Source: Azospirillum fermentarium (GTDB lineage Bacteria > Pseudomonadota > Alphaproteobacteria > Azospirillales > Azospirillaceae). Taken from it: a DNA stretch of 64,000 bases. Location: contig NZ_JAOQNH010000002.1 in the NCBI RefSeq assembly GCF_025961205.1, positions 1,048,208 to 1,112,207 on the forward strand, in the 5' to 3' direction. Of the stretch, positions 35,930 to 45,672 are shown piece after piece (positions within the stretch are counted from its first letter, which is position 1; each line of letters opens with the position of its first letter). The position numbers and the translations under genes are program-made. Under the pieces are notes generated by a model. The model was given only the letters and a program-made list of their open reading frames with translations. It had not been told where the DNA came from and did no database searches.

Positions 35930-36970
35930 ATGGTCGATATTTACGACACCCGCGTCCTTGTCGGCGTGGTTTCGACCCTTCCGCGCCCGAAAACCTTCAT
36001 CCTGGACAATTTCTTCCCGACGATCTCGGAATCCGTGGAAGAAACCATCCTGTTCGACGTCGTCGAAGGCTCCCGCCGGCTGGCGCCGTTCGTCGCCCCG
36101 TCGGTCGCCGGGCGCGTGGTCCGCTCCCGCGGGTACACGACGCAATCCTTCCGCCCGGCCTATGTGAAGGACAAGCGGGTCCTGAACCCGAACCGGGCGG
36201 TGAAGCGGCTGGCCGGCGAAGCGATCGGCGGAAGCATGACGCCCGAACAGCGGCGCAACGTGCTGCTGAAGACGGAGCTTCAGGAACAGGTCGATATGCT
36301 CACCCGCCGTCAGGAAGCCATGGCGATGGAAGCCCTGGTCACCGGCAAGACGACCGTGACCGGCGACGACTACCCGACCCAGATCGTCGATTTCAAACGG
36401 AAGCCAGCGCTGACCAAGGTGCTGACCGGCGGGGCGCGCTGGGGCGTGGTGACGAACCCCGACGATCCCGCCTACGTCGATCCGGTCAACGACCTGGAAC
36501 GCTGGTGCGGTGAGGTCTTCAAGGCGTCCGGCATCGCCCCGACCGACGTCCTTCTGACACAGGAAGCGTGGGAACTGATCAAGAAATCGCCCCGCTTCAA
36601 GGACGCCATCGACCTGAACAAGCGCGGCGGATCGGCGTCGGCCGAACTCGGCATCATCATCGTGGACGGCGTCGCCCACGTCGCAACCATGGGGGCCGTC
36701 CGCCTGTGGGTCTACAACGACTATTACGAAGACGATGACGGGAACGAGGTCGCCATGCTGCCCGCGTATGGCGTCCTGATCCTGTCGCGCGGTGTTCAGG
36801 GGGTGCGCCATTACGGCGCCATCCTGGACGACGATGTCCTTCAGGCGATGGCCTATTTCCCCAAGTCCTGGAAGCAGGAAGACCCGTCGGTCCGTTTCCT
36901 GCTGCTGCAATCGGCGCCGCTCCCGGTCCCGTACCGCATCAACGCCAGCATGTTCGTCAAGGTCCGGTAA
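35930..36970 (+). CDS. Major capsid protein (lambda gpE-like)
   Basis: 346 residues, the length of lambda-type gpE. The family pattern is visible: LDNFFPTISESVEETILFDV, RLAPFVAPSVAGRVVRSRGY, then TQSFRPAYVKDKRVL and ERWCGEVFKASGIAPTDVLL. ATG at 35930 is preferred because GGGAA lies 8 bp upstream; an ATG at 35915 directly follows the terminator T-run and lacks an RBS. Confidence 0.92.
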   Translation: MVDIYDTRVLVGVVSTLPRPKTFILDNFFPTISESVEETILFDVVEGSRRLAPFVAPSVAGRVVRSRGYTTQSFRPAYVKDKRVLNPNRAVKRLAGEAIGGSMTPEQRRNVLLKTELQEQVDMLTRRQEAMAMEALVTGKTTVTGDDYPTQIVDFKRKPALTKVLTGGARWGVVTNPDDPAYVDPVNDLERWCGEVFKASGIAPTDVLLTQEAWELIKKSPRFKDAIDLNKRGGSASAELGIIIVDGVAHVATMGAVRLWVYNDYYEDDDGNEVAMLPAYGVLILSRGVQGVRHYGAILDDDVLQAMAYFPKSWKQEDPSVRFLLLQSAPLPVPYRINASMFVKVR

Positions 36971-36981
36971 GGGGAGCGGCC

Positions 36982-37449
36982 ATGCTGATCGAAACCCTGG
37001 TCACCATCACCATTCCGCACCCCGACGGACCGCCGCAGACGGTGGACATCCCGCCGGGGTCATTCGTCGATATCGACGATGACGAAGCGGAATCCCTGAT
37101 CGCCGGCACCTTCGCCAAGCGCCTGAAGGGCGGCGTCGCCGCCGTGGCGCTTGGCGGCGGGCGCCCCTCTCCCCCCACCGGGACCGCGCCGGCCCCGGCA
37201 CTCCCCATGCCCATCGTGCCCACCCTTGCCCCGGCGGCACCGGACGACGGCGGGGATGGGGACGAAGAAGACGACGGCGACACCGGCATCCTGGACGCCT
37301 TCGAACTGCTGGAACGGGACAACCCGGACCACTGGACGGCGGACGGTCGCCCGGATGTCCGCGCCCTGTCCGCCATCGCCGGACGCACGGTCAAGGCGGC
37401 GGACCGTGATCGTCTCTGGGCCGAATGGACAGCCGGCCATGGGGATTGA
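36982..37449 (+). CDS. Head-completion region protein, unknown
   Basis: 155 residues with a Pro/Ala-rich middle and an acidic stretch (APDDGGDGDEEDDGDTGILD), followed by a small folded C-terminus with FELLERDNPDHWTADGRPDV. Position matches lambda FI/packaging-accessory genes between capsid and joining protein. It overlaps the next gene by 11 nt. Confidence 0.6.
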   Translation: MLIETLVTITIPHPDGPPQTVDIPPGSFVDIDDDEAESLIAGTFAKRLKGGVAAVALGGGRPSPPTGTAPAPALPMPIVPTLAPAAPDDGGDGDEEDDGDTGILDAFELLERDNPDHWTADGRPDVRALSAIAGRTVKAADRDRLWAEWTAGHGD

Positions 37450-37747
37450 AACGGCGGAAGACCGCGCGGTCTTCCTGAACCCTGACGAATTCGGGGAAGA
37501 AGCGACCCTCTTCCCCGGTTTGCCCAGCGCCCGGACCATCGCCGTCGTCTATGAGGAATCATGGACGGCGGCGGACCCGGAAACCGGCGTTCCGGTGTCC
37601 AGCACCACACCCCGCCTGTTCACCCGCACCGACGACCTTTCCGGCGTCGAACAGGGCGACCGTGTCACCGTCGCCGGGAAGGTCTGGCGGTTCGCCGACC
37701 TTCAGCCGGACGGAACCGGCTTTACCATAGGGGTCCTGACCCGATGA
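37439..37747 (+). CDS. Head-tail joining protein (lambda FII-like)
   Basis: 102 residues from MGIETAEDRAVFLNPDEFGE. The beta-rich pattern (TIAVVYEES, SSTTPRLFTRTDDLSGVEQG, DRVTVAGKVWRFADLQPDGT) matches the phage attachment/joining family. It seals the head and provides the tail-docking surface. Its stop overlaps the next start (ATGA). Confidence 0.8.
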   Translation: MGIETAEDRAVFLNPDEFGEEATLFPGLPSARTIAVVYEESWTAADPETGVPVSSTTPRLFTRTDDLSGVEQGDRVTVAGKVWRFADLQPDGTGFTIGVLTR

Positions 37748-38328
37748 CCACCCCTGAACGGCGGCGCATCCGTGATGCGTTCTGCGCCCGGCTGAAGACG
37801 CCGCTGACCGGCGGAACCGACACGGTTTACCGGACCACCGCCGCGGACAGGGTCTTCACCTCCCGCACATTGCGCCTGTTCAGAAAGGATCTTCCGGCCA
37901 TCCTGGTCTATGCCCGGTCGGAAGACGCCGTCGGCGACACGGTCAGCGACGGGTCCGCCGTGGTCACCGTCCGGAACCTGCGCCTTGCCGTCGAAGGCAT
38001 CGTCGAGGCCGAAGAGGGGATCGACGACCGCCTTGACGAACTGGCCGAACAGATCGAAGCGGCGATCGACGGGTTCGACATTCCGGGCCTTGAAACCGCC
38101 CGGATCGACTATGCCGGGACCGAAATCCAGGTGGACACGGACGCGGAAACCCCCTTCGGCGGCGTCCGGCTTACCTACACGGTCCGCTATCGCCGCGCCC
38201 GCGATATCCCGCCGGAAGGCATCCCGCCGCCGTCGGTCTTCCTGGGGATTTCCCCCAAGATCGGCACCGCGCACGAGGGCGATTACGTGCTGATCAGCGA
38301 CCCGGACGCCCCGTGTCATTGCCCCTGA
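37744..38328 (+). CDS. Tail-terminator-like minor protein
   Basis: 194 residues; contains AVTVRNLRLAVEGIVEAEEG-type strands and LDELAEQIEAAIDGFDIPGL, followed by a typical tail-completion beta segment (TPFGGVRLTYTVRYRR). Such proteins cap the tail tube next to the head connector (lambda gpU type). Assignment rests on pattern and position. Confidence 0.6.
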   Translation: MTTPERRRIRDAFCARLKTPLTGGTDTVYRTTAADRVFTSRTLRLFRKDLPAILVYARSEDAVGDTVSDGSAVVTVRNLRLAVEGIVEAEEGIDDRLDELAEQIEAAIDGFDIPGLETARIDYAGTEIQVDTDAETPFGGVRLTYTVRYRRARDIPPEGIPPPSVFLGISPKIGTAHEGDYVLISDPDAPCHCP

Positions 38329-38341
38329 CAGGAAACGAGCC

Positions 38342-38656
38342 ATGAGAAAGAAGACCGTCCCGGCCCCCGCCGCAGCCCCCGCCCGCGTGACCCTGGAAAC
38401 CCTTCAGGCGGAATTCGCCGGTGACAGCCCCGATGCCGCCGCCCTGGTCGCCCACGCCCACCGGAACGCCGTCGAGAGCATCCGCCGTGCGGTCCGCCCC
38501 GGCACCGATCCCGACGGCGGCGACACCGCCCACGCCTTCGGTCAGGCGGTCCGCCTGCTGGTGGGCTTCATGCTGGCGACCGGCAACGGCGCGGTGCGCA
38601 CCTTCGACGATCTTCCGGCGACGGTGCGTTATCTGATCCACCCGTTCCGGGGCTGA
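38342..38656 (+). CDS. Small phage protein, unknown
   Basis: 104 residues, Ala-rich N-terminus, then a helical body (HAFGQAVRLLVGFMLATGNG). No recognised domain. It lies between head-completion and baseplate modules and is probably cotranscribed. Confidence 0.5.
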   Translation: MRKKTVPAPAAAPARVTLETLQAEFAGDSPDAAALVAHAHRNAVESIRRAVRPGTDPDGGDTAHAFGQAVRLLVGFMLATGNGAVRTFDDLPATVRYLIHPFRG

Positions 38657-38659
38657 TCC

Positions 38660-39367
38660 ATGGTGTTCGCCCTGGATCGGTCCGCCGGACGGACGGGCGG
38701 GGTCGGGTCGGCGGAGCAGACCGACGCCCAGCGCCGCATCACGAACCTGATCCGTTACGGGAAGGTCGCCGAAATCGACCCGCCGAACGGGCGGATCAAG
38801 GTCCGGATCGGCGACCCCGCGGACCCGAACGGCCATGTCGTCACCACCTGGATTCCCTGGCTGTCCGGACGCGCCGGCAAGGACCGTCAGTTCTGGTCAC
38901 CCGAACCGGGCGAAGCCGTGGTCCTGTTCTCCCCCGGCGGCGACCTGTCCACGGCCATCGCCGCACCCGGCGCCTTCAGCACCGACCATCCCGCACCCGG
39001 CGACCGGGAAACGCTGCATCGGATCGAATACGCCGACGGCGCCGTCGTCGAGTATGACCGCGAAGCCCACGCCCACACGATCCAGATCCCGCCCGACGGC
39101 ACCGCGACGGTCCGGGTCGGCGGCTCCACGGTCGTCACGGCAAAGGACGCGGTCACCCTGACCTGCGGCGGGTCATCCCTGCGGATCACGCCGGAGGGGA
39201 TCTTCCTGGAAGGGCCGACCGTCGCCATGACCGCGGGCGGCGGGGCCGGTGCGGCGACCCTGGCCGGAAATTTCCAGATGAAGGGCGCCCTTGCCGTCGA
39301 TGGCAGCGTCGCGGCGTCGGGGACCATCATCGACGCGGGCGGCAACAGCAATCACCACACCCACTGA
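38660..39367 (+). CDS. Baseplate spike protein gpV (P2-like)
   Basis: 235 residues. The N-terminal OB-fold (RITNLIRYGKVAEIDPPNGR, then DPNGHVVTTWIPWLSGRAG) is followed by a beta-helix with short repeats, and the C-terminus ends SNHHTH. That HxH-type apex coordinates iron in P2/Phi92 spikes. gpV punctures the outer membrane during contraction. It marks the switch from lambda-like head to P2-like tail genes. Confidence 0.9.
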   Translation: MVFALDRSAGRTGGVGSAEQTDAQRRITNLIRYGKVAEIDPPNGRIKVRIGDPADPNGHVVTTWIPWLSGRAGKDRQFWSPEPGEAVVLFSPGGDLSTAIAAPGAFSTDHPAPGDRETLHRIEYADGAVVEYDREAHAHTIQIPPDGTATVRVGGSTVVTAKDAVTLTCGGSSLRITPEGIFLEGPTVAMTAGGGAGAATLAGNFQMKGALAVDGSVAASGTIIDAGGNSNHHTH

Positions 39368-39379
39368 ACGGGGGCGCCC

Positions 39380-39715
39380 ATGCAGGGTATGAACGCGGTG
39401 ACCGGCGGACGGGCCGACGGCGTCCGTCATCTGCTGCAAAGCATCCGGGCCATCATCACCACCCCCATCGGAACCCGCATCCACCGCCGGGATTTCGGAT
39501 CGCGGGTTCCCTTCCTGATCGACGCCCCGATCAACGCGGCGACGATCATCGAGATTTACGCGGGCGTCGCCGAAGCCCTGGACCGTTGGGAACCGCGTTT
39601 CGCCCTGTCGCGGATCATCCTGGAAAGTGCCGCCCCCGGACGGGTCGAAATGACCATCGAAGGGATCTACCGCCCGGAAAACCGCGACATCAGGATGGAA
39701 GGGATCATCGTATGA
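39380..39715 (+). CDS. Baseplate wedge protein gpW (gp25-like)
   Basis: 111 residues with the gp25 core (SIRAIITTPIGTRIHRRDFG, SRVPFLID). gpW/gp25 nucleates sheath attachment at the baseplate. It overlaps the J gene by 4 nt, the classical V-W-J-I order. Confidence 0.9.
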   Translation: MQGMNAVTGGRADGVRHLLQSIRAIITTPIGTRIHRRDFGSRVPFLIDAPINAATIIEIYAGVAEALDRWEPRFALSRIILESAAPGRVEMTIEGIYRPENRDIRMEGIIV

Positions 39716-40548
39716 CCTTCGACCTTCGCAACGTCCCGCCGCCGACAGTCATCGAACCGCTGGATTTCGAAACGATCCTTGCGGAGATGGTCGCCGACCT
39801 GAAGGCACGCGACCCCGCCTATGACGCCATCCTTGAAAGCGACCCGGCCATCATCGTCCTGGAAGTCGCGGCAGCCCGTGAACTGATCATCCGCCAACGG
39901 GTGAACGACGCCCTTCGGGCAACCCTGCTGGCCTTCGCGGCGGGAACCGATTTGGACAACGTCGCCGCCTTCTACGGGGTCGCCCGCCTGGACGGCGAAG
40001 ACGACGGCGCCCTTCGGTCCCGGACCGTCGATCGCATCAAGGGATGGTCGTCGGCGGGCGGGACAGCGCATTACCGTTTCTTCGCCACGTCGGCGGACCC
40101 GCGGGTGAAGGACGCCGCCGTCGATTCCCCGGAAACCGGGCGGGTCCGCATCTCCGTGCTGTCCAAGGACGGCGACGGTGCGCCATCCCCGGACCTGCTG
40201 GCCGCGGTCCGCGCGGCGGTCACGAAGGATGATGTCCGCGTCCTGACCGACACGGTTGACGTCGTCGCCGCCACCGTCGTCCCGGTCACCATCCGGGCGT
40301 CGGTGTGGCTCTACCCCGATACGCCGCTGACCGTTTTCGACCGCCTTGGCGCCGATTTCCGCACCGCCTTCGCCGCCCGCGCGGGGCTTGGGTGGGATCT
40401 TGCCCGGTCCTGGATCATCCGGACGCTTCACGCCGACGGGGTCCAGCGGGTCGAGGTGGAGGCGCCGGCCGCCGACGTCCCGGTCGATGACACGTCGTCG
40501 GCCGCGATTGGGTCCCTGGAACTCACCCTGAAGGGACGGACATTCTAA
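39712..40548 (+). CDS. Baseplate protein gpJ
   Basis: 278 residues. Family pattern: LDFETILAEMVADLKARDPA, REVLIIRQRVNDALR-like segment at LIIRQRVNDALRATLLAFA, GTDLDNVAAFYGVARL and ETGRVRISVLSKDGDGAPS. gpJ forms the baseplate periphery with gpI. It is followed after the TAA by the gpI start without a gap. Confidence 0.9.
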   Translation: MTFDLRNVPPPTVIEPLDFETILAEMVADLKARDPAYDAILESDPAIIVLEVAAARELIIRQRVNDALRATLLAFAAGTDLDNVAAFYGVARLDGEDDGALRSRTVDRIKGWSSAGGTAHYRFFATSADPRVKDAAVDSPETGRVRISVLSKDGDGAPSPDLLAAVRAAVTKDDVRVLTDTVDVVAATVVPVTIRASVWLYPDTPLTVFDRLGADFRTAFAARAGLGWDLARSWIIRTLHADGVQRVEVEAPAADVPVDDTSSAAIGSLELTLKGRTF

Positions 40549-41787
40549 ATGACCGACCTGCTTCCGCCGTCGGCGACGAAGCTGGAACGCGATCTTTCGG
40601 ACGCTTCCGACTTCCTGCGCCGGACCGCCGGGGCCGTCCCGGCGCTCCGGACAGCAAAGCGGACCGACATCCCGGCCAGCGTCGTCCCATGACTGATCGT
40701 CGAATACGGCCTGGGCGAACTTCTGCCCTACCTGACCGATCCCCGCCGGGCCATCGCCGAGGGTGTCCTGTGGCAACGCATCCGCGGCACGCCGGGCGCG
40801 CTGAAAACCGCCCTGTCCTGGATCGGCTTCACCGCCGACGTCGAGGAAGCCCGGTCGCCGGGGGCCGCCCGCTGGGCCGATTTCCAATTGGGTCTTGATG
40901 CGGCACCCGCCGACGTCGCCTTCGTTCAGCGCGCCGTCGAACTGGCGCGGCTGTCGGCGCCGGTCCGGTCCAAGCTGACCCGCATCCACGGCGGCTATGA
41001 CCGCCGGAAGTTCGTTCTGTCCCGGTCGAAGCTTTCCGGCCCCGGCCTGCTGTCGGACTACTCGGGCACGATGCTTCGCCCGGATTGGCCGGTCCTGTCC
41101 TTCGGGCGCCTGTACGCCCGAACGGTGGATTGGGGGGTGCCCACCGCCGCCGGGCACCGGGACCGGGCGCACACGGTCCGGTCGTTCCACCCGACCCGCT
41201 TCGTCCTGGACGCCGGGCGTCTGGACGAGGGGCGGCACATCCGGTCCCCCGACGTCATGCACGGACGGAACTACACCCTGTCGAACCCCGGCGGTGACCT
41301 TGCCGTACCCGGTTCGCTGACCCCGTTCCGCCGGTTCGCGAAGGCCGCGGTCGTCCTGTCGGGCCGGTCGAAGCTTGGTCAGGTCAACACCGCTTTGCCG
41401 GTGACGGAACGGACCGCGGCGGGGCGGCCCTTCACCCTGTCCGGCGGGACCAAGCTGTCGGAAAACCGGCAGGGATGGCGCTTCACCCCGATCAACGAGC
41501 GCTTCGTCAGGGCGACGGCGGTCACCGCCGAGCTTCCGCAGGATCAGGCGGCAACCGGCGGCGTGGCCGAGCGGCTGACGGTGCTGTCCGTCCTTCCCGC
41601 GAAGCGCTGGCCGACCCTGTCGGCGAAATGGCCTGGGGTCCGCGCCGACGCGGTGATCCACGCCACCGCCCGCGTGATCGGCAGTACCGCGCAAGGGCAG
41701 TTCTGGACGTCGGCCAACTGGCGCAGCGGCGCCACCTGGACCGCAACCCGAGACATCACAGGAATCATCCATGTCCGTGACAACTAA
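40549..41787 (+). pseudogene. Baseplate/tail protein gpI with in-frame TGA at codon 48
   Basis: The frame begins MTDLLPPSATKLERDLSDAS and runs to VVP, meets TGA at 40690-40692, then continues LIVEYGLGELLPYLTD and on for 365 codons with no other stop. P2 gpI family members have a PWLAWEL-like motif here, so TGA stands where Trp (TGG) is expected. Either a recent nonsense mutation or recoding is present. The C-terminal two-thirds is a long extension, longer than P2 gpI, probably for fibre attachment. It overlaps the next gene by 17 nt. Confidence 0.8.
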
Positions 41788-42460
41788 GCCGGGCCGCGCC
41801 GCTTTGGCGGCAGCGATCAAGGACCGCCCGATTCACATGGTATGGGGGCGCGGCGAAGCGTGGTGGGACACGGCGCAGACCGTTCCCCGGACCTTCACCG
41901 ACGACACGGTCAACGTCGGGCGGACGAAGATCGGCAGCGTCACCGTCTCCGCCGCCGACGGCGTCGGCACGTTCACCAGGGACGCCGACTATACGGTCAA
42001 CCCGGCGGCCGGCGACGTGACCCGCATCGACGGCGGGGCAATCGCTCCCGGCGCGCCGGTTCTGATTACTTTCGTTGCGGCCCGTCCAACGCCGAGCGTC
42101 AACGCAACATCCCTGACCGCCGAAGTCGGACGGCGCGCCCTGACCGCCGTCCAGTTCTGCACCCCGGACCCGGCAGGGGCCATCATCGCCCCGTCAGGCC
42201 GGTTCACCCCGTCACCCACCCCGACGAACAACCTGCATTTCCGCTTCGTGTTCGACTTCGGCGACGCTGCGACGGAAACGATCCGCGAAGTTGGCGTCGT
42301 CATCGACAGCGTCATGCAAGCCGGTCTTCCGGCCGGGCAGATGTATTTCCAGCCGTCCGAGGTCGCCACGCCGGGGATTTTGCTGCTGGTGGAAAACGTG
42401 GCCCCGATCGTCCGGTCCGCCGCGACCCGCGAAACCTTCGAATTCGTCCACACCTTCTAA
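41771..42460 (+). CDS. Tail fibre-region protein, unknown
   Basis: 229 residues, beta-rich (TKIGSVTVSAADGVGTFTRD, NNLHFRFVFDFGDAATETIR). Resembles phage baseplate-fibre adaptor proteins in composition only. Starts within the gpI frame; no RBS is obvious. Confidence 0.6.
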   Translation: MSVTTKPGRAALAAAIKDRPIHMVWGRGEAWWDTAQTVPRTFTDDTVNVGRTKIGSVTVSAADGVGTFTRDADYTVNPAAGDVTRIDGGAIAPGAPVLITFVAARPTPSVNATSLTAEVGRRALTAVQFCTPDPAGAIIAPSGRFTPSPTPTNNLHFRFVFDFGDAATETIREVGVVIDSVMQAGLPAGQMYFQPSEVATPGILLLVENVAPIVRSAATRETFEFVHTF

Positions 42461-42472
42461 GGGTCACCGACC

Positions 42473-44446
42473 ATGCCGATCGCTGATTATTATGACCGTT
42501 TCGACCCGGCGAAGGGCTATGACGACCTTCTCTTCCTGGCATCCAGGGGGCTTCAGGCAGCCGAACTGAACGACCTTCAGAAGATCATCGCCCATCGCCT
42601 GACCCGCATCGCCGACGTGCTGTTCCGGGAAGGGGACGTCGTGCGCGACGGCGCGTGCGTCGTCGATCCGGACACGGGTGCGGTCAAGATGGGGGCTGGT
42701 GCGGTCTATATCGCGGGTGCCGTCCGCGACGTCCCGGCGACAGCCTTCGCGATCCCGGTCAACCGGACCGTCAAGATCGGCGTCCGCATGACGGCGGCCT
42801 ATGTGACGGAACTGGAAGATCCCGGCCTTCGCGACCCGGCACCGGGGACTGAGAATTTCGGCGAACCCGGTGCCGCCCGGACCAAGCGGGTCTGCGTATG
42901 GGGATGGGATGCCGATGGGGTGGCAGCGGCCTTCTACCCAACGCACACCATCGAAAACGGCGTCCTGGTGGACAACACGCCGCCGCCGCAACTGGATGCC
43001 GTGACCGCCGCCCTGGCGCTTTACGACCGGGAATCGAACGGGAACTATGTGGTATCCGGCTTCATGCTGTCGGCGCTGGGGCTGGACGGCGGCGATCAGG
43101 TCTTCGTCCTGACCGAAGGGACGGCGAACGTAGACGGCTTCAAGACGTCGCGGGCCACGTCCACCCGCCTTCGCTACGCCGAAGACCCAGACCTGTCCGC
43201 CGTCACGTCCGAGCCGAAGACCTTCGCCGACCAGGGCGGCGGCGCCATGCGGGTCACCGTGAACCATGCGCCGCTGTCCGCCGTGACGAACGTCGTCGTC
43301 ACCAAGGAACGGATCGTCGCCGTGAACCGCGGCGGCTTTACCGGCGGGGCCGACGCCTTGCCGGACACGTCGGTCCTGTCGATCGTGGCCGTGAACCAGG
43401 GCGGAACCTGGAACGGGTCGGCGTTCGTCGGCGGAACCACCTATGCGGCGAACACGTCCTACACCCTGACCGCGGACAAGGTCGATTGGGCGCCGGGCGG
43501 CCCGGAACCGGGTATCGGCACCGAATACAAGGTCGTCTATCGCTACCTGACGGCCGTCACGCCCACCGCCGTGGACGCCACCGGCTTCACCGTGACCGGG
43601 GCGGTTCCGGGAACGCTGGTCCTGACGGACTATCGGTGGAAGCTTCCCCGCGTCGATAGCATCGCCATCAACCGGGACGGTCAGGTCGTCCGCATCAAGG
43701 GGCTGTCCCGCCCCTATGCGGTGCAGGCGCCGGGGGTTCCGGCGAACCTGCTGGAAGTGGCGGTCATCGAACACAAATGGGGGCAGACGCCCACCGTGAA
43801 GAACACGGGCGTCAAGGTGATCCCCATGCACGAGTTGGCCGAGATGCGGAACCAGATCGGCAGCCTGTTCGACCTGTTCGCCATCCAGCAGCTTCAGACG
43901 GACATTTCCATCCGCGAACCGGCGTCGAAGAAAGGGGTCTTCGCCGACGCCTTCCGCAACGAAAACCAGCGTGATCCCGGCATCGTCCAGGACGCCGCCA
44001 TCGTCAACGGACAGCTTGTCCTTCCGATCGATGCGAGCGTCAACGAAGCCGGGGATGGGGCGACCCGCTGGGCCTTGGCCTATACCCTGGAACCCATCGT
44101 CGAACAGACGCTTCATTCGGGGTCCATGAAGGTCAATCCCTATATGGCGTTCGCCCCGATGCCGGCGCGCGTGACCCTGACCCCGCCCGTCGATTTCTGG
44201 ACGGAGGTCATTTCGACCACGTCGGAGACGACGCAACGGTTCCAATCCGGCCATTTCGTTCCCGGCGTGTCCCGCGTGGTCAGCGAAACCATCGTCGGGA
44301 CGTCCGTCGAAATCATCAACCGCGGCTCGGCCGAAATACCGAACCTGCGCCAGCGCGACATCGAATTCCGCGCCGAAGGTTTCGATCCCGGCGAAGTCCT
44401 GGCCGAACTGACCTTTGACGGGATCACCGTCACGGCAGCCGCGTAA
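42473..44446 (+). CDS. DUF4815 family phage tail protein
   Basis: 657 residues. The N-terminus (YYDRFDPAKGYDDLLFLASR, GLQAAELNDLQ) is the DUF4815 hallmark, found in large myovirus tail or wedge proteins. It probably forms part of the fibre network attached to gpI/J. Long beta-rich middle; no enzymatic motif seen. Confidence 0.8.
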   Translation: MPIADYYDRFDPAKGYDDLLFLASRGLQAAELNDLQKIIAHRLTRIADVLFREGDVVRDGACVVDPDTGAVKMGAGAVYIAGAVRDVPATAFAIPVNRTVKIGVRMTAAYVTELEDPGLRDPAPGTENFGEPGAARTKRVCVWGWDADGVAAAFYPTHTIENGVLVDNTPPPQLDAVTAALALYDRESNGNYVVSGFMLSALGLDGGDQVFVLTEGTANVDGFKTSRATSTRLRYAEDPDLSAVTSEPKTFADQGGGAMRVTVNHAPLSAVTNVVVTKERIVAVNRGGFTGGADALPDTSVLSIVAVNQGGTWNGSAFVGGTTYAANTSYTLTADKVDWAPGGPEPGIGTEYKVVYRYLTAVTPTAVDATGFTVTGAVPGTLVLTDYRWKLPRVDSIAINRDGQVVRIKGLSRPYAVQAPGVPANLLEVAVIEHKWGQTPTVKNTGVKVIPMHELAEMRNQIGSLFDLFAIQQLQTDISIREPASKKGVFADAFRNENQRDPGIVQDAAIVNGQLVLPIDASVNEAGDGATRWALAYTLEPIVEQTLHSGSMKVNPYMAFAPMPARVTLTPPVDFWTEVISTTSETTQRFQSGHFVPGVSRVVSETIVGTSVEIINRGSAEIPNLRQRDIEFRAEGFDPGEVLAELTFDGITVTAAA

Positions 44447-44461
44447 CCCTGGAGTCCCCAC

Positions 44462-45661
44462 ATGGCTGTTCCTGTTGCGAATGCGTCCGGCGTGATCGCC
44501 GGGCGCTTCACCATCCCGGCCGGCGTCCCGGCGGGGGCAAAGCGCGTCACGGTCCGGGGGGTGAACGGCTCCTTCGGCGACGCCACCTTCACCGGCCGCG
44601 GTATCATCACGACGGAGGAACGCCGGATCGTCCGCCGGATCGACGAATACCACGTCGATCCGCTGGCCCAGACGGTCACGCTGGCCGAAGGCCGCTTGAT
44701 CGGCGGTGTGGACCTGAAATTCACCGCGAAGGGCGGCAACTCCCCCGTGATCGTCCAGATCCGTTCGACGCAGGTCGGCTTTCCCACGGCGAAAGTGCTG
44801 GCCGAAGGCATCATCCCGGCGGCGGCGATCAGGACCAACGGCGACTGGACCCGCGCCGAATGGCCGCTGCTGTGGGTGGAGGGGGGCCGCGAAGTGGCGA
44901 TCGTCTGCCTGACCGACGACCCGGACCACGCCCTTGCGGTCGCCCAACTCGGCAAATACGACCAGAACAACGTCGCCATCACGGGCCAGCCGTATCAGGT
45001 CGGCGTTCTGCTGTCGTCGTCCAATGCGTCCACCTGGACCCCGCACCAGGACAAGGATCTTGCCTTCCGGCTGCTGGCAGCAAAGTTCACCGAAACCCGC
45101 CGGACGGTCCCGCTGGGGTCCATCGCCTTCGATCAGGTGTCCGATATCATCGCTCTTGCCGGCGTCGAACGCCCGGCGGCGGACACCGACGTCACGCTGA
45201 TCCTGACCGACCCGTCGGGCAAGGCGATTGAGGTCGCCGACGGTCAGGTCGTGTCACTGGATGCCCGCCTGTCGGGGACCGTGACCGTATCCGCCGTTCT
45301 GAAGGGATCGGAAAAGCGGTCGCCGCTGCTGTTCCCCGGCGTTCAGGCGATCTTGGGCACGCTCAAGGACAGCGCGGTTTACGTGTCCCGCCAAATCGCC
45401 GCCGGGACCAACGTCAAGGCGGCGGTGACCTTCGAAGCCTTCGTTCCGGGAACCTCGTCCGTGACCGTCCATGTGCAGGACGGTTCCGGCAACTGGCAGC
45501 CGTTGACCCTCGCATCCTCAATCCAAGTGGGCGACGGGTGGGAGGAACGGACCTTCACCCTGGCGACCTTCACCGCGGCATACACCCGCGTCAAGCTGAC
45601 CCTGTCCGGGTCGGCCCTGAACCGCCCGCGCGTCCGCAAGCTGCGCGCGGTCATCACCTGA
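44462..45661 (+). CDS. Putative tail fibre/baseplate-associated beta-rich protein
   Basis: 399 residues, almost entirely beta-strand and turn patterns (GVIAGRFTIPAGVPAGAKRV). No recognised domain; the position between DUF4815 and the fibre genes suggests a structural tail protein. Its TGA shares one base with the ATG at 45661. Confidence 0.6.
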   Translation: MAVPVANASGVIAGRFTIPAGVPAGAKRVTVRGVNGSFGDATFTGRGIITTEERRIVRRIDEYHVDPLAQTVTLAEGRLIGGVDLKFTAKGGNSPVIVQIRSTQVGFPTAKVLAEGIIPAAAIRTNGDWTRAEWPLLWVEGGREVAIVCLTDDPDHALAVAQLGKYDQNNVAITGQPYQVGVLLSSSNASTWTPHQDKDLAFRLLAAKFTETRRTVPLGSIAFDQVSDIIALAGVERPAADTDVTLILTDPSGKAIEVADGQVVSLDARLSGTVTVSAVLKGSEKRSPLLFPGVQAILGTLKDSAVYVSRQIAAGTNVKAAVTFEAFVPGTSSVTVHVQDGSGNWQPLTLASSIQVGDGWEERTFTLATFTAAYTRVKLTLSGSALNRPRVRKLRAVIT

Positions 45662-45672
45662 TGGGAGGCGAC

